NCBI GenBank assembly: GCA_036571765.1
Contig: BROE01000018.1
Location: 13,388,592 to 13,452,591, forward strand
DNA length: 64,000 nt
Origin: Plecoglossus altivelis
Lineage: Eukaryota; Chordata; Actinopteri; Osmeriformes; Plecoglossidae
Direction: 5' to 3'
Position numbers and translations under genes: made by a program. Positions 11,094 to 22,194 of the stretch are shown here, piece after piece (positions within the stretch are counted from its first letter, which is position 1; each line of letters begins with the position of its first letter). Under the pieces are notes generated by a model. That model saw only the letters and a program-made list of their open reading frames with translations. It made no database searches and was not told where the DNA came from.

Positions 11094-11463
11094 TGCGTGT
11101 GTGTGTGTGTGTGTATGTGTGTGGGACAGGGAGGATGGGTCTGATGAGAAAACATCTGAGACGAGCTGAGTTCAAATGAGGAGAGGCGAGCGACAGATTT
11201 TGTGTAACAACTTATCAGTGGGAAATACAACAACAGCCTGAGCTTGTGTGAAAACTCACACACTACACATGCGTCACAAGCTAACTTTCTCAAACCTGCA
11301 TGCAACATCATACATACAAGGTATCATACACCACCGATGCAAAACAATATGGACTGTAAATGCAAATGCAGAACAAACAGTGCACCAAAGACAACGGAAA
11401 CTCCAGGGAACCAAAATTGATTAAATTAGCCATAAAAGTCAAATGTACACAAAGACATAGACA
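11094..11463. other. GT tract and single-copy DNA
   Basis: GT microsatellite at 11094-11124, then mixed AT-rich DNA with no recognised element. Confidence 0.55.
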
Positions 11464-11487
11464 AACACACACACACACACACAGATA

Positions 11488-11528
<41 letters not shown>
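11464..11528. repeat. CA microsatellite
   Basis: CA array broken once by AGATAGA near 11483-11489, about 65 bases in all. Confidence 0.95.
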
Positions 11529-11530
<2 letters not shown>

Positions 11531-12060
11531 CACCTCAGCACAGGTGAAGGCAGACAGCCTGTCTGCCACCATCTGGTCACATTGTAGACACTCTGTCACG
11601 ATGGTGGAACACAGCCTTACTCTGTTGTCCTCCTCTTCCTCACCCCTCTCCTCCCATTAGGCCAGAAACCTGCACCGAGGCTCTGTGTGTTTGTGTGTGT
11701 GCATCTGTGAGGGCACATTTGCATGTGCCCGGGTGTGTGCTCTGGTGTTTTGCGAAGGTGATGCGACCTGATGTCTGGTAACCTCTCCTCGCTTCTCTCT
11801 GCTCCCCAACTTTACTTCTCGCCCGCTTGTTCTATTATGCATCTTTACCACTTATGCACCCCAAACTTTGTCTTTTTTTCTGTCGCTCACTTCCTCTACA
11901 TGCATAACATAAGAATTGTTGAGGATATTTCCAGGTTAATGCTTCCCCGAATACGAGTGACGTCCTTAACATAAGCCCCCATTCTACCCCCACCCAGTTT
12001 AAACAGACTCAGAGCCTGCCACCCAATAAGCAATTACCAGAACTATTTATGCACATTGAG
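11529..12060. other. Single-copy DNA
   Basis: Contains a GT-rich patch at about 11680-11735. Otherwise mixed sequence with no recognised gene. Confidence 0.5.
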
Positions 12061-12130
12061 TGCGGAAATTAATTAACTTTAATTAGCCATTATGGGTTTT
12101 TATTGAGGGGAAACTGAAAGCAGTATCTCT
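12061..12130. other. AT-rich patch with clustered homeodomain-core motifs
   Basis: TTAATTAA (12069-12076), TAATTA (12080-12085) and CCATTA (12087-12092) are packed within 25 bases, next to CTATTTATGC upstream (about 12042). Dense ATTA cores in single-copy DNA are typical of developmental enhancers in vertebrates. Function here is inference. Confidence 0.3.
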
Positions 12131-12736
12131 TCTCGGCTACGGAACAGAAACAACGAAACTGAGAGAACGTGAGAGGGGTGATGAGAGACGGAGAGAGACA
12201 GCGATGGGGACGTTGAAAGTAACTTTGTTGTACATACAAACAAGAGAGAGAGAGCAAAAGACAGATGGAGTGACAGAGAGACTGCACAGCCACACGTACA
12301 TGTGACTCCACGAACGCAATATGAAATCGTTGTACCGCAGAACAGTTTACATTCCAACCCTGCGCCAAATGTTGCCGTGGTCTTGGATGCAGGCCAGGCA
12401 AGCGCGACAGGCTCCGAGTCAGCAGAGGGAATCGATTCGAGGCGCTCTTCGAACGCCTCAACGTCGGCAAGGCTGCAACGCAGTTGCCAAACCCTATACC
12501 CTGGGATTCTAGGAAGATGTAGACATGCCTCCAAAGATACAATGCAGCTCTCCAGCAGGCTTCGAAATCTCTGTCTTCTTCTTCGTTTCCGAGGCAGTCT
12601 GGGTTCCGTCCATGCTCTCCTCTCTTGTTTCCCAGCCAAAAAGGGACAGCTGGGAAGGAACTTGTGTCTGTTTTCTTGGAAGTTCTTCTCCCCCATGACT
12701 TACCACTTCCTGTGCCATCCAGTCGCAGTTACCTGA
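12100..12736. other. CpG-rich patch open in several frames
   Basis: Around 18 CpG dinucleotides fall in 12301-12500, far denser than the rest of the window. Four frames on two strands are open for 60-198 codons, and the 5' part (12140-12290 on the plus strand) is a GA repeat. No protein family is recognised. It could be a small CpG island, an exon of unknown identity, or young inserted DNA that has not yet lost CpGs. Confidence 0.25.
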
Positions 12737-13632
12737 CAACTCATTCCATTAAAAGCAGTTGTTCGTCCAATACCAATACAGAAGGGGAAGAGTATAGTAT
12801 AGGAATAGTACATGCAGGTGCGCTGGACTCCCTGTGAGGTTGTTACTCTGCTCTGAGAGAACTGCCTGCTGTACTACGCTCCTGTTAATGTACTGGTCCA
12901 GACAGTGTCATCTCACTACATTACACAGCCCCATTATAGTTATCCCTTTCAATTAAAGACCCAGCAGACATGACCAGAAGCAGACTGATCTACCCCTGAC
13001 TGTCTTCTCCTCTCCTCTCCATTCCATTCCATTCCTTTCCTGCCACAATCAGGGATGGGTTTTGTTGACCTCTCTCCTTGTCTCTCTCTCTTGTTCTCCC
13101 CTTCTCTCTTTGTCAGCCACACCATTAACCAGAGGGTCACTTTTCCAGCTGGTTAACCCCGGCTGGAGTTTCATCAGGTGAATGACTTAGGAAATGACTT
13201 TGTGTGTATGTGTGTGTCACATGCGCATGCGGATGTGTGTGTCTGCGTGTGTGTCTTCACCTCGCTGTCTGTCTCCGCTTCCACCTGTGAGTAGGCACCT
13301 CTCTCTGTGGTCTCTGGGGAGAGAAAGGGCGTGTGGGTGGATATTTGTGTGTGTGACGGCTCAATTTGTCACTTTAACACTGATCTTGTCCTCCCATGTG
13401 ATGTCTTAATGACCTGCGACTTTGGCCAGTGGGCGAGGTGGCATTTAGCTTTCCTCTCCTCTCTCCACTCCTCTTCTCTCTGTAGCCATGTGTGGTGGTT
13501 TAATATTCACAGCGTTCATATCCAGTTAAATCAGAGATTTGGCCGGTAGCATTTATTTGGTCATTTACATTGTACTGAGACATGCATGTCACTCTCATTC
13601 TCTGCCTTCCAACTCTCTCTTTTCCACCTGCT

Positions 13633-13634
<2 letters not shown>
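12737..13634. other. Single-copy DNA with CT and GT patches
   Basis: CT patch at about 13070-13115 and GT-rich patch at 13195-13255. The rest is mixed sequence without recognised features. Confidence 0.5.

Positions 13635-13664
<30 letters not shown>
13635..13664. repeat. CT microsatellite
   Basis: Pure CT core of about 30 bases, continued by CT-rich sequence to about 13680. Confidence 0.9.
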
Positions 13665-13671
<7 letters not shown>

Positions 13672-13689
13672 CCTCTCTTCCAATCACTC

Positions 13690-15299
13690 CCTCAGGCATC
13701 AGCCATGTTTGTTTTCCCACAGCCATGCCTGGGAGGAGCAGGACAGACGGATGGTTAAGGTCGCTCCCTCCCCTGTCCTGACAGCTCCTTGCCTCCTGAT
13801 TGACAGATGCTAAGAGGAAGGGAGAGCCTAAGACGGACAGCTCTGGGCTCCTCCCCCTCCCGAGAGCTGGCCCCTGGCCATGCAATCAGATGGAACATGG
13901 AACACTCCTGGGATGCTCTGGAACTTTCCAGAGATGCTTCACCCTTGTTCTCCCTCTCTCCCTGTTTCTATCTTCCCAACCAAGAATGACAACATGAAAA
14001 CACAGAACCTGGGTTATTCTCATCTTCCTCGTGCTCCCTCAGTGAGTGCGTTTGCTGTGGCACTGTGGCGATGGTGGATTCCATGAGTGGGGTCAGGCCA
14101 AAATAGGTCCTAACGTGGGGGACAGGCCACGGAGATCCTCTCAGGAGATGACGGAGCAGCGTCTCCACTGCGGTGCGGCCACCGTACTGCGTCTGTCTCC
14201 CGTTTCTCCTCTGTTTGAGATTGTCTCCCATGACCTACTTGGAGAGAAACTCAAACTCACACTGCGATGCATGTTTAAAAATAACTCAGTGTCTCGAGCA
14301 TGCACACATCCGCACACACGTTCAGGTTACTGCTATCGTTCTTCAGCAGTGGTGACCACTGCTGAAACCTGCTGACAGCTGAGATGTACCTACACAGCTA
14401 CTGCGTGTGTGTTTGTGAGTGTTGTTTTAGGGCTGTCTTGAGGCTGCATGTGTCAGAGCTTGAGCAGGTGCGTTAGCGTTGCTCAGCGGCGACAGGTGAC
14501 CAAGCCTATATGGAGCAACATGAGTCAGATTAGAGCCCATGACGAATCGAAGCGCGTTCGCTCGGCTCATGAGAAGAAAGGGTTCGATGCCTCTGTATTT
14601 TCCTTTACTCGGTGTTCTCATTCTCCCATCCTCAACCCCCCACCACCCTTATTCTCCCCATCCCCTCCTCCCTGTTTTTCTGACCCCATTATCTTCTGGA
14701 GCATCTCAAAGAACAACAATCAGAAAGAAGCAACCAAGAGTGATTTGCTGTTATATAATGCATGCAATGCATCTCCTGTCTCACTCCTCTCCCCTTCTCC
14801 CTCTCCTCCTCAATCTCTCCCTCACTTCCTGTTCTCCTTGTCTGAACCACCTCTCTCCCGTCCATGGAACTCAAAATCCCCACTAGAACATACACAACTA
14901 GATGGTAGACATCTCCATCTGAAGTTATTTTTCAGCTGCCAGCTGAAAGCCAGAAGTTGAGACAAACATGACTAATGGGACATCGATACACATACACACA
15001 CACGGTCTAGGAGTGTCTTATTGAGTGTGTGTTGGCCTTGTGGTGCAGCTGGTAGTGTGTGCTGGTTGATCATGAATCCATGTGTACCAGCTCTCCAGAG
15101 GTACTCAGAGGACATCTTGACCATGGTAAGTCTTACTGCTACCCCAGCCCTTGGTTCTCGGAAGTAACCTCTGATTCAACTGCTCCCTGCCTCTGCTCTC
15201 CCTGCCTTTCCTTTCTTGGCCTCTATTGGTCCTCACTTCTCTTGCTCTTGCTCTTGTCCTTAGTTTGAGTTTCCTCATCTGCTCTATTAGAGAGGGATA
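13690..15299. other. Single-copy DNA, pyrimidine-rich in parts
   Basis: Pyrimidine-rich patches at about 14630-14680 and 14780-14860. TGGTGCAGCTGG at 15041-15052 resembles a tRNA A box but lacks a good B box. No gene recognised. Confidence 0.45.
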
Positions 15300-15412
15300 C
15301 TAACATTAGCAATGGAGGGAGGCAGGGAGGAAGGGGAGGGGAGGAGAAAAAGAACGGGCGGAGGAAAAGAAAAAGTAGGAATGGAAGGGGGGGGAAGGAG
15401 GAGAAGTGCAGG
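15300..15412. repeat. Purine-rich (GGA) tract
   Basis: GGAGG, GGAAG and AGAAAA words over about 110 bases. Confidence 0.7.
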
Positions 15413-16659
15413 TCAGCAGCAAAGTGGGGCAGGTTCTGATGATAGTTCACCACAGCATCGCTAGCTAACCCTTGTTAGGAGGCTCAGAGGACACAAGTTT
15501 CCGATCAGGATTCGTGGCATCAGCGGACGACTGGGGCCTGCCTGGAGGGGCTGTGGACGCCACCGACGAACAGAGGCAGTGGCCAAACTGCGTTTGGTGG
15601 AGGCATGGTGTATTAGCCAAGTATACCAAAGTCTTACTGTGGCAAAATGCAAGTGGTCAATCGAGCCATTTGAAATGTGTATGTTTGTACGAACTCCTGT
15701 ACATACTCACCTGAAGCTAATATACAAAACCAACAACATAATCTTACGGCCAGGTCCAGACAATTTAAGTATATGAGCAAACATCTTACAGACCACCAAC
15801 TATTAGCATCTCATTCTCTGTTATTGGCCATTATGCTCTGACTGAAAATTAGTTGAGAAGTAAAACTGTCTCGGTAGCAAAAACACTTTGGTGTTATTTG
15901 TTATTGATGTGTTTTGCGCGTGTGACTAGGATGAAAGATGCACACATTAACCACATGCACACAGCTAATGACATTAAGGCACTGTTACGCTCTACACAAA
16001 ACCAAAGAGACTTCTATGACACTCACACACACATTAACACACCAGATGGCAGAGTGACCCTGAGGAATCTAAAGTATATGACAGTTGATGTCCTCGACAC
16101 ACTTGTCACTTTGGGTTGGCTAAAGTCATATTGAACAAAACTCTGAAAGGAGACAGGACATCTCTAGAGCTGGGTTCAAATCACAGTTATTTATTTGTGT
16201 GCAGTCTTTCACTGAGAAGTCTTTCCAGAAGTCTCTCTTCCTTAAGCACATTTTTCCGAAATAGCAAACACACGCAAGCCCAAAACAGGAACACATGCTT
16301 TCAAAACAAAAACAGATATTATTCGAAATCAACCATCTTCATCCAAACATGATCAACATCACAATCAGCAATTAGGCTACACTGTCATGATAAATACCAA
16401 TTTCACATATCAATGCCCCAAATGCGATTCAACTTCTTTATGTAAAAACTGCGTTGGCTCTCTGTCTACATGTAAAATGAAAACCACAAATGAGGTGTTT
16501 TTGCTCCTTGAGTATGTAAAACAATTTGAACACAATAACACCTTCGCAATGAGATCAGTCTATTTTAGGGCAATCAGTCTGTTGTTGTGGTACTCAGCTT
16601 TGAGTGTTTCCTCTGGGTAATTCGCCATTGATTACCTTAGCTCTGGCTAAGTGGTTTTC
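15413..16659. other. Single-copy, AT-rich DNA
   Basis: Several CAAAAC-rich words at 16200-16560 recall the subterminal composition of the MITE at 5.85 kb. I found no terminal inverted repeats here, so no element is called. Confidence 0.4.
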
Positions 16660-16965
16660 TCACGCATATATAGAGATGAGACTGTGAGGAGAGGGAGCGG
16701 GACAGAGAACAAGAACTGAGAGAGGATGAAGTAAGAGAGACTGAGAGAGATAGATGGGTGAGGGGGGGATTGACAGATATGGAGGCTAGAGAGAGACTAA
16801 GAGAGAGCAGTTGGGACAGACAAAGGGAGGAAGATAAGGACAGAGAGATACTGTATGGAGACAGGGAGAGAGACAGAAAGGGAGGGGAGACACAAGTGAG
16901 ATATTCTAGGAAAGAGATGAAACGAGAGGGTTGGCAAAAAAGAGAATAGAGAAAGTGATAGAGTG
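16660..16965. repeat. Purine-rich (GAGA) tract
   Basis: About 300 bases of GAGAGA, GACAGA and GGGAGA words. Minus-strand frames read as Leu-Ser-rich peptides, an artefact. Confidence 0.75.
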
Positions 16966-17384
16966 AGGAAACAAATGGATTGGATGAACAGAGAGCTACA
17001 AAAGTTATCCGGGGGTAATGTGGTAATGAGGGAGAGTGTGAAAGGCTGCAGTGATTCACACTCCAGATATATTACACTCAAACAATGCAGTTTCTCAATT
17101 TCCCATTCTTCAGTGTGCACATGTTTGCATGAGTGTGCATGTCTGTGTGGATTGTACACATCCGTGTGTGTATTGCATTCCCCTTAAGACAAGAGTTAGG
17201 CCTCACTTGGTTGCTCTGTATGTCTGTGCTGTGAGCTGTTCTCACACCAAGCACTCTCTGCTCTCCCCCTCCCCCCTCTGACATCCCTCTCTCTCTCTTT
17301 CTCTCCACCCAGTAGTGCTCACCTTGGGAGGGGAGAGGGGTGGACTTTGGATGACTGTATTCTGACCAGGCAATACCCAGGGCT
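16966..17384. other. Single-copy DNA
   Basis: GT-rich patch at about 17110-17180 and a short CT tract at 17285-17305. Nothing else recognised. Confidence 0.45.
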
Positions 17385-17600
17385 GTGAACTGTAACAGTC
17401 AGCCTAGTAACAGCTAGCATGGTAGTAGTCAGCATGGTAACAGGTACAAGCCAACCATGTATCACGTGCCTGTTACCATGCTATTACCCTGACGATTGCT
17501 AACATGCAACTGTTACCACGCTATCTGTTACATGATGTAACACCCTGATTGTTACCATGATGGCTGTTACTATGCTGCTAACATGCCGTCTTGTTACTCT
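17385..17600. repeat. Degenerate GTAACAG/CTGTTAC repeat with inverted halves
   Basis: The first half carries GTAACAG and GCATGGTA words. The second half carries their inverses, CTGTTACCATGC. AGCATGGTAACAGG (17431-17444) pairs exactly with CCTGTTACCATGCT (17469-17482) around a 24-base loop. The tract looks like a tandem repeat that was folded back on itself. Confidence 0.6.
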
Positions 17601-17727
17601 TCTGATTGAGCTGTAAGTAGACTCCACTAGCAGGAGTTGAGGTGTGGGAGGGGAGGGCTGGATGACTTAGGTAAAGCAGTATGATTGGATAGTGTCTACC
17701 CCCCACACCCCCCTACCCCCCTCCCTC

Positions 17728-17728
17728 T

Positions 17729-17779
<51 letters not shown>
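17728..17779. repeat. CA microsatellite
   Basis: CA array with one AA interruption near 17746, bordered on both sides by C-rich sequence. Confidence 0.95.
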
Positions 17780-17781
<2 letters not shown>

Positions 17782-17885
17782 ACCACCACCCTCCCAATTA
17801 CAACCATTCAGACACCCTTCCTCTCGCTTTCATGCTAAGAAGCGTGTCCGTCAGTCAACAAGCTCAGGTAGCGGGGCAGACAGAC

Positions 17886-17912
17886 GGGGGGTGGAGGTTG
17901 GGGGTGGGGGGG
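17886..17912 (+). other. G-rich tract, possible G-quadruplex
   Basis: Three G runs of 5-7 bases separated by short spacers. The 7-base run could supply two tracts, so a four-tract quadruplex is possible on the plus strand. Confidence 0.4.
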
Positions 17913-17929
17913 CTTCGACAGAAGGCTGA

Positions 17930-18070
17930 GAGGAGTCATCTTATTTGCATGTAGGATAATGAGCAGGAAATGTCAATTCCACGCCACGCTCTCCTGAACC
18001 TCAGTGCGGCCTCAGCGCTATGAATTATGGGCCATATCTCCTGTGCATAATGAATGACACGCAGCTTACA
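17930..18070. other. Possible conserved non-coding patch with octamer motif
   Basis: ATTTGCAT at 17943-17950 is the POU octamer. Nearby words include GGATAATGAG and TGCATAATGAATGAC. The DNA is single-copy with balanced composition between repeats. Enhancer function is inference. Confidence 0.25.
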
Positions 18071-18224
18071 TTAGAGCCGGCGTCTCACACACACAGACAT
18101 ACGAGGACACGAACAGACAGCAACACACTCATACAAAGACAGAGGCTCACTCACAGAAGCAGAAGGATGGGTGAATATGGGTGGATGGCGGAGTTGTAGA
18201 CTGAGAAAGAGAGGAGAGCTAAAA

Positions 18225-18299
18225 CATGTCATGGAAAGAGCAAGAGAGAGAGAGAGAGAGCATGAGAGTGAGAGAAAAAGGGAGAGCGAGAGATTCATT
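18225..18299. repeat. GA microsatellite
   Basis: GAGAGA with AAAGGGA interruptions. Confidence 0.8.
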
Positions 18300-18445
18300 A
18301 TAATGCACCAAGCTACCGAAGCAGCATCCTTGTATGTGCAAACTTATGAATGTAAATGTGTCATAATCTTGATAGGTTTAATCTTACTTGGCTTTTGCAG
18401 CAAAGCTCAATTGTTTATGCCAATAAAGCATTATTGAATTGAAGA
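18300..18445 (+). mobile_element. LINE 3' end relic
   Basis: The sequence ends in a polyadenylation-like AATAAA (18422-18427), closely followed by GAATTGAA (18435-18442). An ATGCCAATAAAGC block before GAATT repeats is a common fish non-LTR retrotransposon 3' end. No reverse transcriptase remains. The 5' limit is approximate. Confidence 0.5.
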
Positions 18446-20924
18446 GAGAGAAAGAGAGTGAGTGAGCGACAGAGAGCAGGGGTGGAGAGACATAGAGGAA
18501 GAGAGAGAATTAGAAATAGAATAGTTACTTTGGCAAATGGTGATATCCTTGTAAAACAACCTCTCGTCAGCAGTGGGGAAAAGAAGTAAAAAAACATAAA
18601 AAAACAAAAAAAAGCACAACAGGCATTTAGTTACCAGCAGAGACCAGAGGGTGCATATTAGAACCTCTTTCCAGAAGACACCCTGAACACTCCAGAAGGC
18701 TTGTGCATCTTCTCCTAAACATCCTCTATCTTTCTGTTATGATGCTTCTGCTGGAGCAAGACGTTTGGAAAATAATTAGCAATAGGCTAATTAAGGGTAG
18801 TGGTGTGCGTGCACATGTTTGTATGTTTATGGGGGAGGGGGGACAAAAAAGAGGAGTTGACATGGCACCGTTTAACGTTACTTTTTGTTGCATCGACTGG
18901 ATATGGCAATGGCAAATTACGGAGGGAGACAAACAGACAGGGAGAGAGGGAGAAAGAGTTAGTATAAGTAACAATCTCTACTTTTCTGGATTAGACCCGG
19001 GTTATTTCCCTTGGGGTTTAGAGCTGCGCTTTTGCCCTTCAGTACACATCGAAGGTAACCATCAAATCAGGCTTTATTGAAACACACACACACACAGACA
19101 CACACACAAACATGCACACAATTACCCAATTACACAGGAAAGAAAAAAGACAGAAGGAACGAAGGAAGGAATGAAAGAGAGTGAGGCAGCGCCTGTCTAT
19201 TAAGGCAGTAGCACTTACACTGAAGTCTGTTTTCAAAAACAGGTCCTTACTGAGCTCATCTGTGGCCGATGCATAGTCCTGTGGTAGCAGATTGCTCTTT
19301 TGTGGAGAACATTCATCACTGTCAAAACACACAAGTCACACTTGCTCTGGTGCTGTCATAAAAACCACAGACTGCTGTCATTAGTTATCTGGAATGAACA
19401 GTTCTCGAAAAGGCCTTGGTGAAGATTGTGCCACTGAAGACATTACCTCCACTAGAGCTGTTTCCTATGAAAAAGGGAGCTAGCTAGATGAACATGAGAA
19501 AGGCAATTTTTTTGCTAGATACTAATCAAGAGAATGAACTGAAAGACATTTGTCAGCAAGATTCAAACTGAACTTTAGATTTGGCAGACACAAGGTAGCT
19601 TGACGCTTCCTGTGAAGAGCGACAGTTGTTAGGTGTCTGGGCATGTAACCTGATGCTAACCCTGGCCTCCGACACTTGAATCAGTCACCCACCTGTTAAG
19701 CAGATGGGACCTTAATATTCACATTAAGGTTTTAACGTGATGGATTGAATATCTTTAAATAAGGATACGCAATAAACCAACTGTACATACGAATGCACCC
19801 ACACCTATACACAGATGGCTAAATTCGTGGCCATTGAAAAGCCTTGGCAACAAAAATATTGGTGTGCTTGCTAATATCATTGCTAGCGACTCTTTGTGTC
19901 TTTCAAGGTATGTTTGTGTGTGGGTGTATATGCACAACTGTGCGTACGTTTTGTGCGCACATTTCTGTGTAAGCATGTGTCTATGTGTATGTGCCCTGGT
20001 GTGTGCCTATTGGCTGCCCTGTTATGTCGGTAGATAATAGATGCCCTGGCCATGAGCTGGCATGCTCTGACCCTGGCTCCTACGCACTACCCCGGCCAAC
20101 TGGGAATTACTATTGATTGGGGGATGACACTCAGAGTGTGTGTGAGACAGAGTGTGTGTGTGGGAGAGAGATAATATGTGTGTGGGAGAGAGAGAGTGTG
20201 TATATGTGTGATTGTCTATCTTATCTGTGTGTCTGTCAGTGTCCTCGCTTCCACCCCCCCACCCCCCTCTTCACACACACATGCCCAGACGCACACACAC
20301 ACATATGCACACGCGGTTGTTGGCGCTGATGGGATGTGACAGGGCTGTAATTCTAGCCGCGCTGACTCCTCATGCTCTAGCCTCTCATCCCCTCCCCTGG
20401 CCCTACATCACAGAGAGCTCCACAGCTAGCGTGGCCAAGATAGCCCAGCCACTGCCGCAAGCAGGGTACATGTGTCTGTGTGTGTGTGTCTGTCTGTGTG
20501 TGTGTGTGAGGAAGGGAAACAGTTACACAGTCAAGCGTCGCGTAGAGAGAGATGGATCCAGTCTACCAGTTTTTCGTAGCTCTGTGCCAAGCGTGGTGGT
20601 GTATGTGGGTACGCTGGTTCTTCCTCTTCCTCTCTTCTTCCCCCCAGATCCCCTCGATTCTGAGGATCCGGATATCCAGAGGTGGCTCTACTCGATCAAG
20701 CTCAGCCAAACACACACATGGCCATCTCCCCCCCCCCCCCATCAACATGACTGTTGAAAGGGGACATGCCAGTGGGGACAGATGTGTGACAAAACAGATC
20801 TGGATGAATGTGCATCCAGCCCTCTTTCATAAGAACGTGAGCAGATCTGGGTTCAGCCTAGGGTCATTAGCGTTGCCACAACGTCGTACCGGAGCAGCTA
20901 ATCAGACAGACAGGTCCCTCATGT
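18446..20924. other. Single-copy DNA with scattered low-complexity islands
   Basis: GA tract to about 18515, A-rich run at 18587-18614, CA patch at about 19080-19115, GT/GA patch at 20125-20220, CA at 20270-20310, GT at 20470-20510 and a C13 run at 20728-20740. No gene or transposon end recognised in the unique parts. Confidence 0.45.
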
Positions 20925-21060
20925 TAAATCAGGTATTATCATGTTGTATCAGGTTTCCTCGTATTCTATTAGATTCAACCGGGTTTGATCTGGTTTTAAC
21001 TGATTTGATCAGGTTTTGTCTATTTTTTCAGGTTTTATTAGGAACTCTTAGGTTCCTTCT
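20925..21060. repeat. Degenerate ATCAGGTTT minisatellite
   Basis: Diverged units of roughly 15-25 bases built on ATCAGGTTTKATC recur about six to seven times. Confidence 0.5.
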
Positions 21061-21439
21061 CCTCACAACCTCATTCTGACCACGGGGAGGAAACCCTGGG
21101 GTGCTTTGCTAATCCATCAGACTCTGACGTTGCTGCTAAGTGACCAAGCCCTCAGCCTCCATAATGTGAATGTATGTGTGTACGTGTGTGTGTATAGATC
21201 TTTGTCGGGCTACCTTTGTAGCAGTTTGAGTGTTTGTGTGTTTCTAAATAATGACTCTGTCTAAGCTGCATGCCCTGCAGGGCCTTCTATCTCCAGAAAC
21301 ACACACACAAACTCACATACACATACAGCATGCACATTTCACACACACACGTCTCCTGTCTGTGCTCTGGCCATGGTTGGCTGCTCTTTAAATGTCAAAT
21401 GACTTCACACACTTCTGGAACAACATTTGTTAGCACAGC
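21061..21439. other. Single-copy DNA with GT and CA patches
   Basis: GT patch near 21170-21200 and CA patch near 21298-21350. No gene seen. Confidence 0.5.
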
Positions 21440-21740
21440 GCCTACTGAACACACGCACAGCTCACTCAAAATAGTAACCAAAATAATAACACTGAGATTA
21501 ATTACAGAAATGCTGACAGTATAGCAATAATTGATCATAACAGGCAGATTGTTCTGCTATCAAAAATGAAACAAAATGATCACTGATTAATAATTTAGCA
21601 ATCAGTGATGACTGAGTCATTGTGTTAAATATCCCTTGTCTGTCACCTTCTTCTATCCAGTCCTGATGGTCATGTCCCTCTGGAATCCTAAAATGGCATA
21701 GCCACGTTAATAATAACACATTGAAAGGTATTGTTGCCCG
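21440..21740. other. AT-rich patch with a perfect hairpin
   Basis: ATCACTGATT (21579-21588) and AATCAGTGAT (21600-21609) are exact inverses around an 11-base AT-rich loop. The surrounding 300 bases are AT-rich and non-repetitive. This may be a MITE core or a regulatory element. No outer inverted repeats were found. Confidence 0.4.
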
Positions 21741-22049
21741 TATGAATGATAGCAAATTTCCGTCAGAAGAGAGAGTCTGTGGGAAGCAAAGAAGACTCAT
21801 ATTCTCAAGCATCTTTTGTTGTTGTTGTTATTATTGTTGTGTCAGCTCTCTCCTGTCCTTGTCTTCTGCGCCTCTCTTTTCACTCCCCCTCTCTGCCCCT
21901 CCTCCCCTCCCCCCAATCTCACTCCAGAGCTCTCACAGTCTTTTCTGCTCTATTTGGTGGAGAGTAAGAAGACTTGTGTTGTGCATGCGGATTAGACGGA
22001 CGAGAAGTTCCCCTAGAACATTCTGCTGATATGTGCAGCTAAACTGCCC
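21741..22049. other. Single-copy DNA with GTT and CT patches
   Basis: GTT/ATT run at about 21817-21840, then a pyrimidine-rich stretch to about 21925. Confidence 0.5.
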
Positions 22050-22112
22050 CGTGTGCACATGTGCAAACATGTGCACACACTTGCACACACTTGCACACAC
22101 TTGCACACACTT

Positions 22113-22193
<81 letters not shown>
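22050..22193. repeat. Compound TTGCACACAC decamer and CA microsatellite
   Basis: Four TTGCACACAC decamers (22081-22120) lead into a pure CA array reaching 22193, one of the longest in the window. Confidence 0.95.

Positions 22194-22194
<1 letters not shown>

Noticed and set aside
12090..12736. A 198-codon minus-strand gene
   Set aside because: Its last third is a GA repeat, competing frames are open on both strands, and no family or splice sites are visible. Kept only as a CpG-rich patch.
15041..15080. tRNA or SINE head (TGGTGCAGCTGG)
   Set aside because: An A-box-like word is present but there is no B box matching GGTTCGANNCC at the right distance, and no cloverleaf.
16190..16600. A second MITE related to the one at 5.85 kb
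   Set aside because: CAAAAC-rich words are similar, but no terminal inverted repeats or TA-flanked ends could be found.
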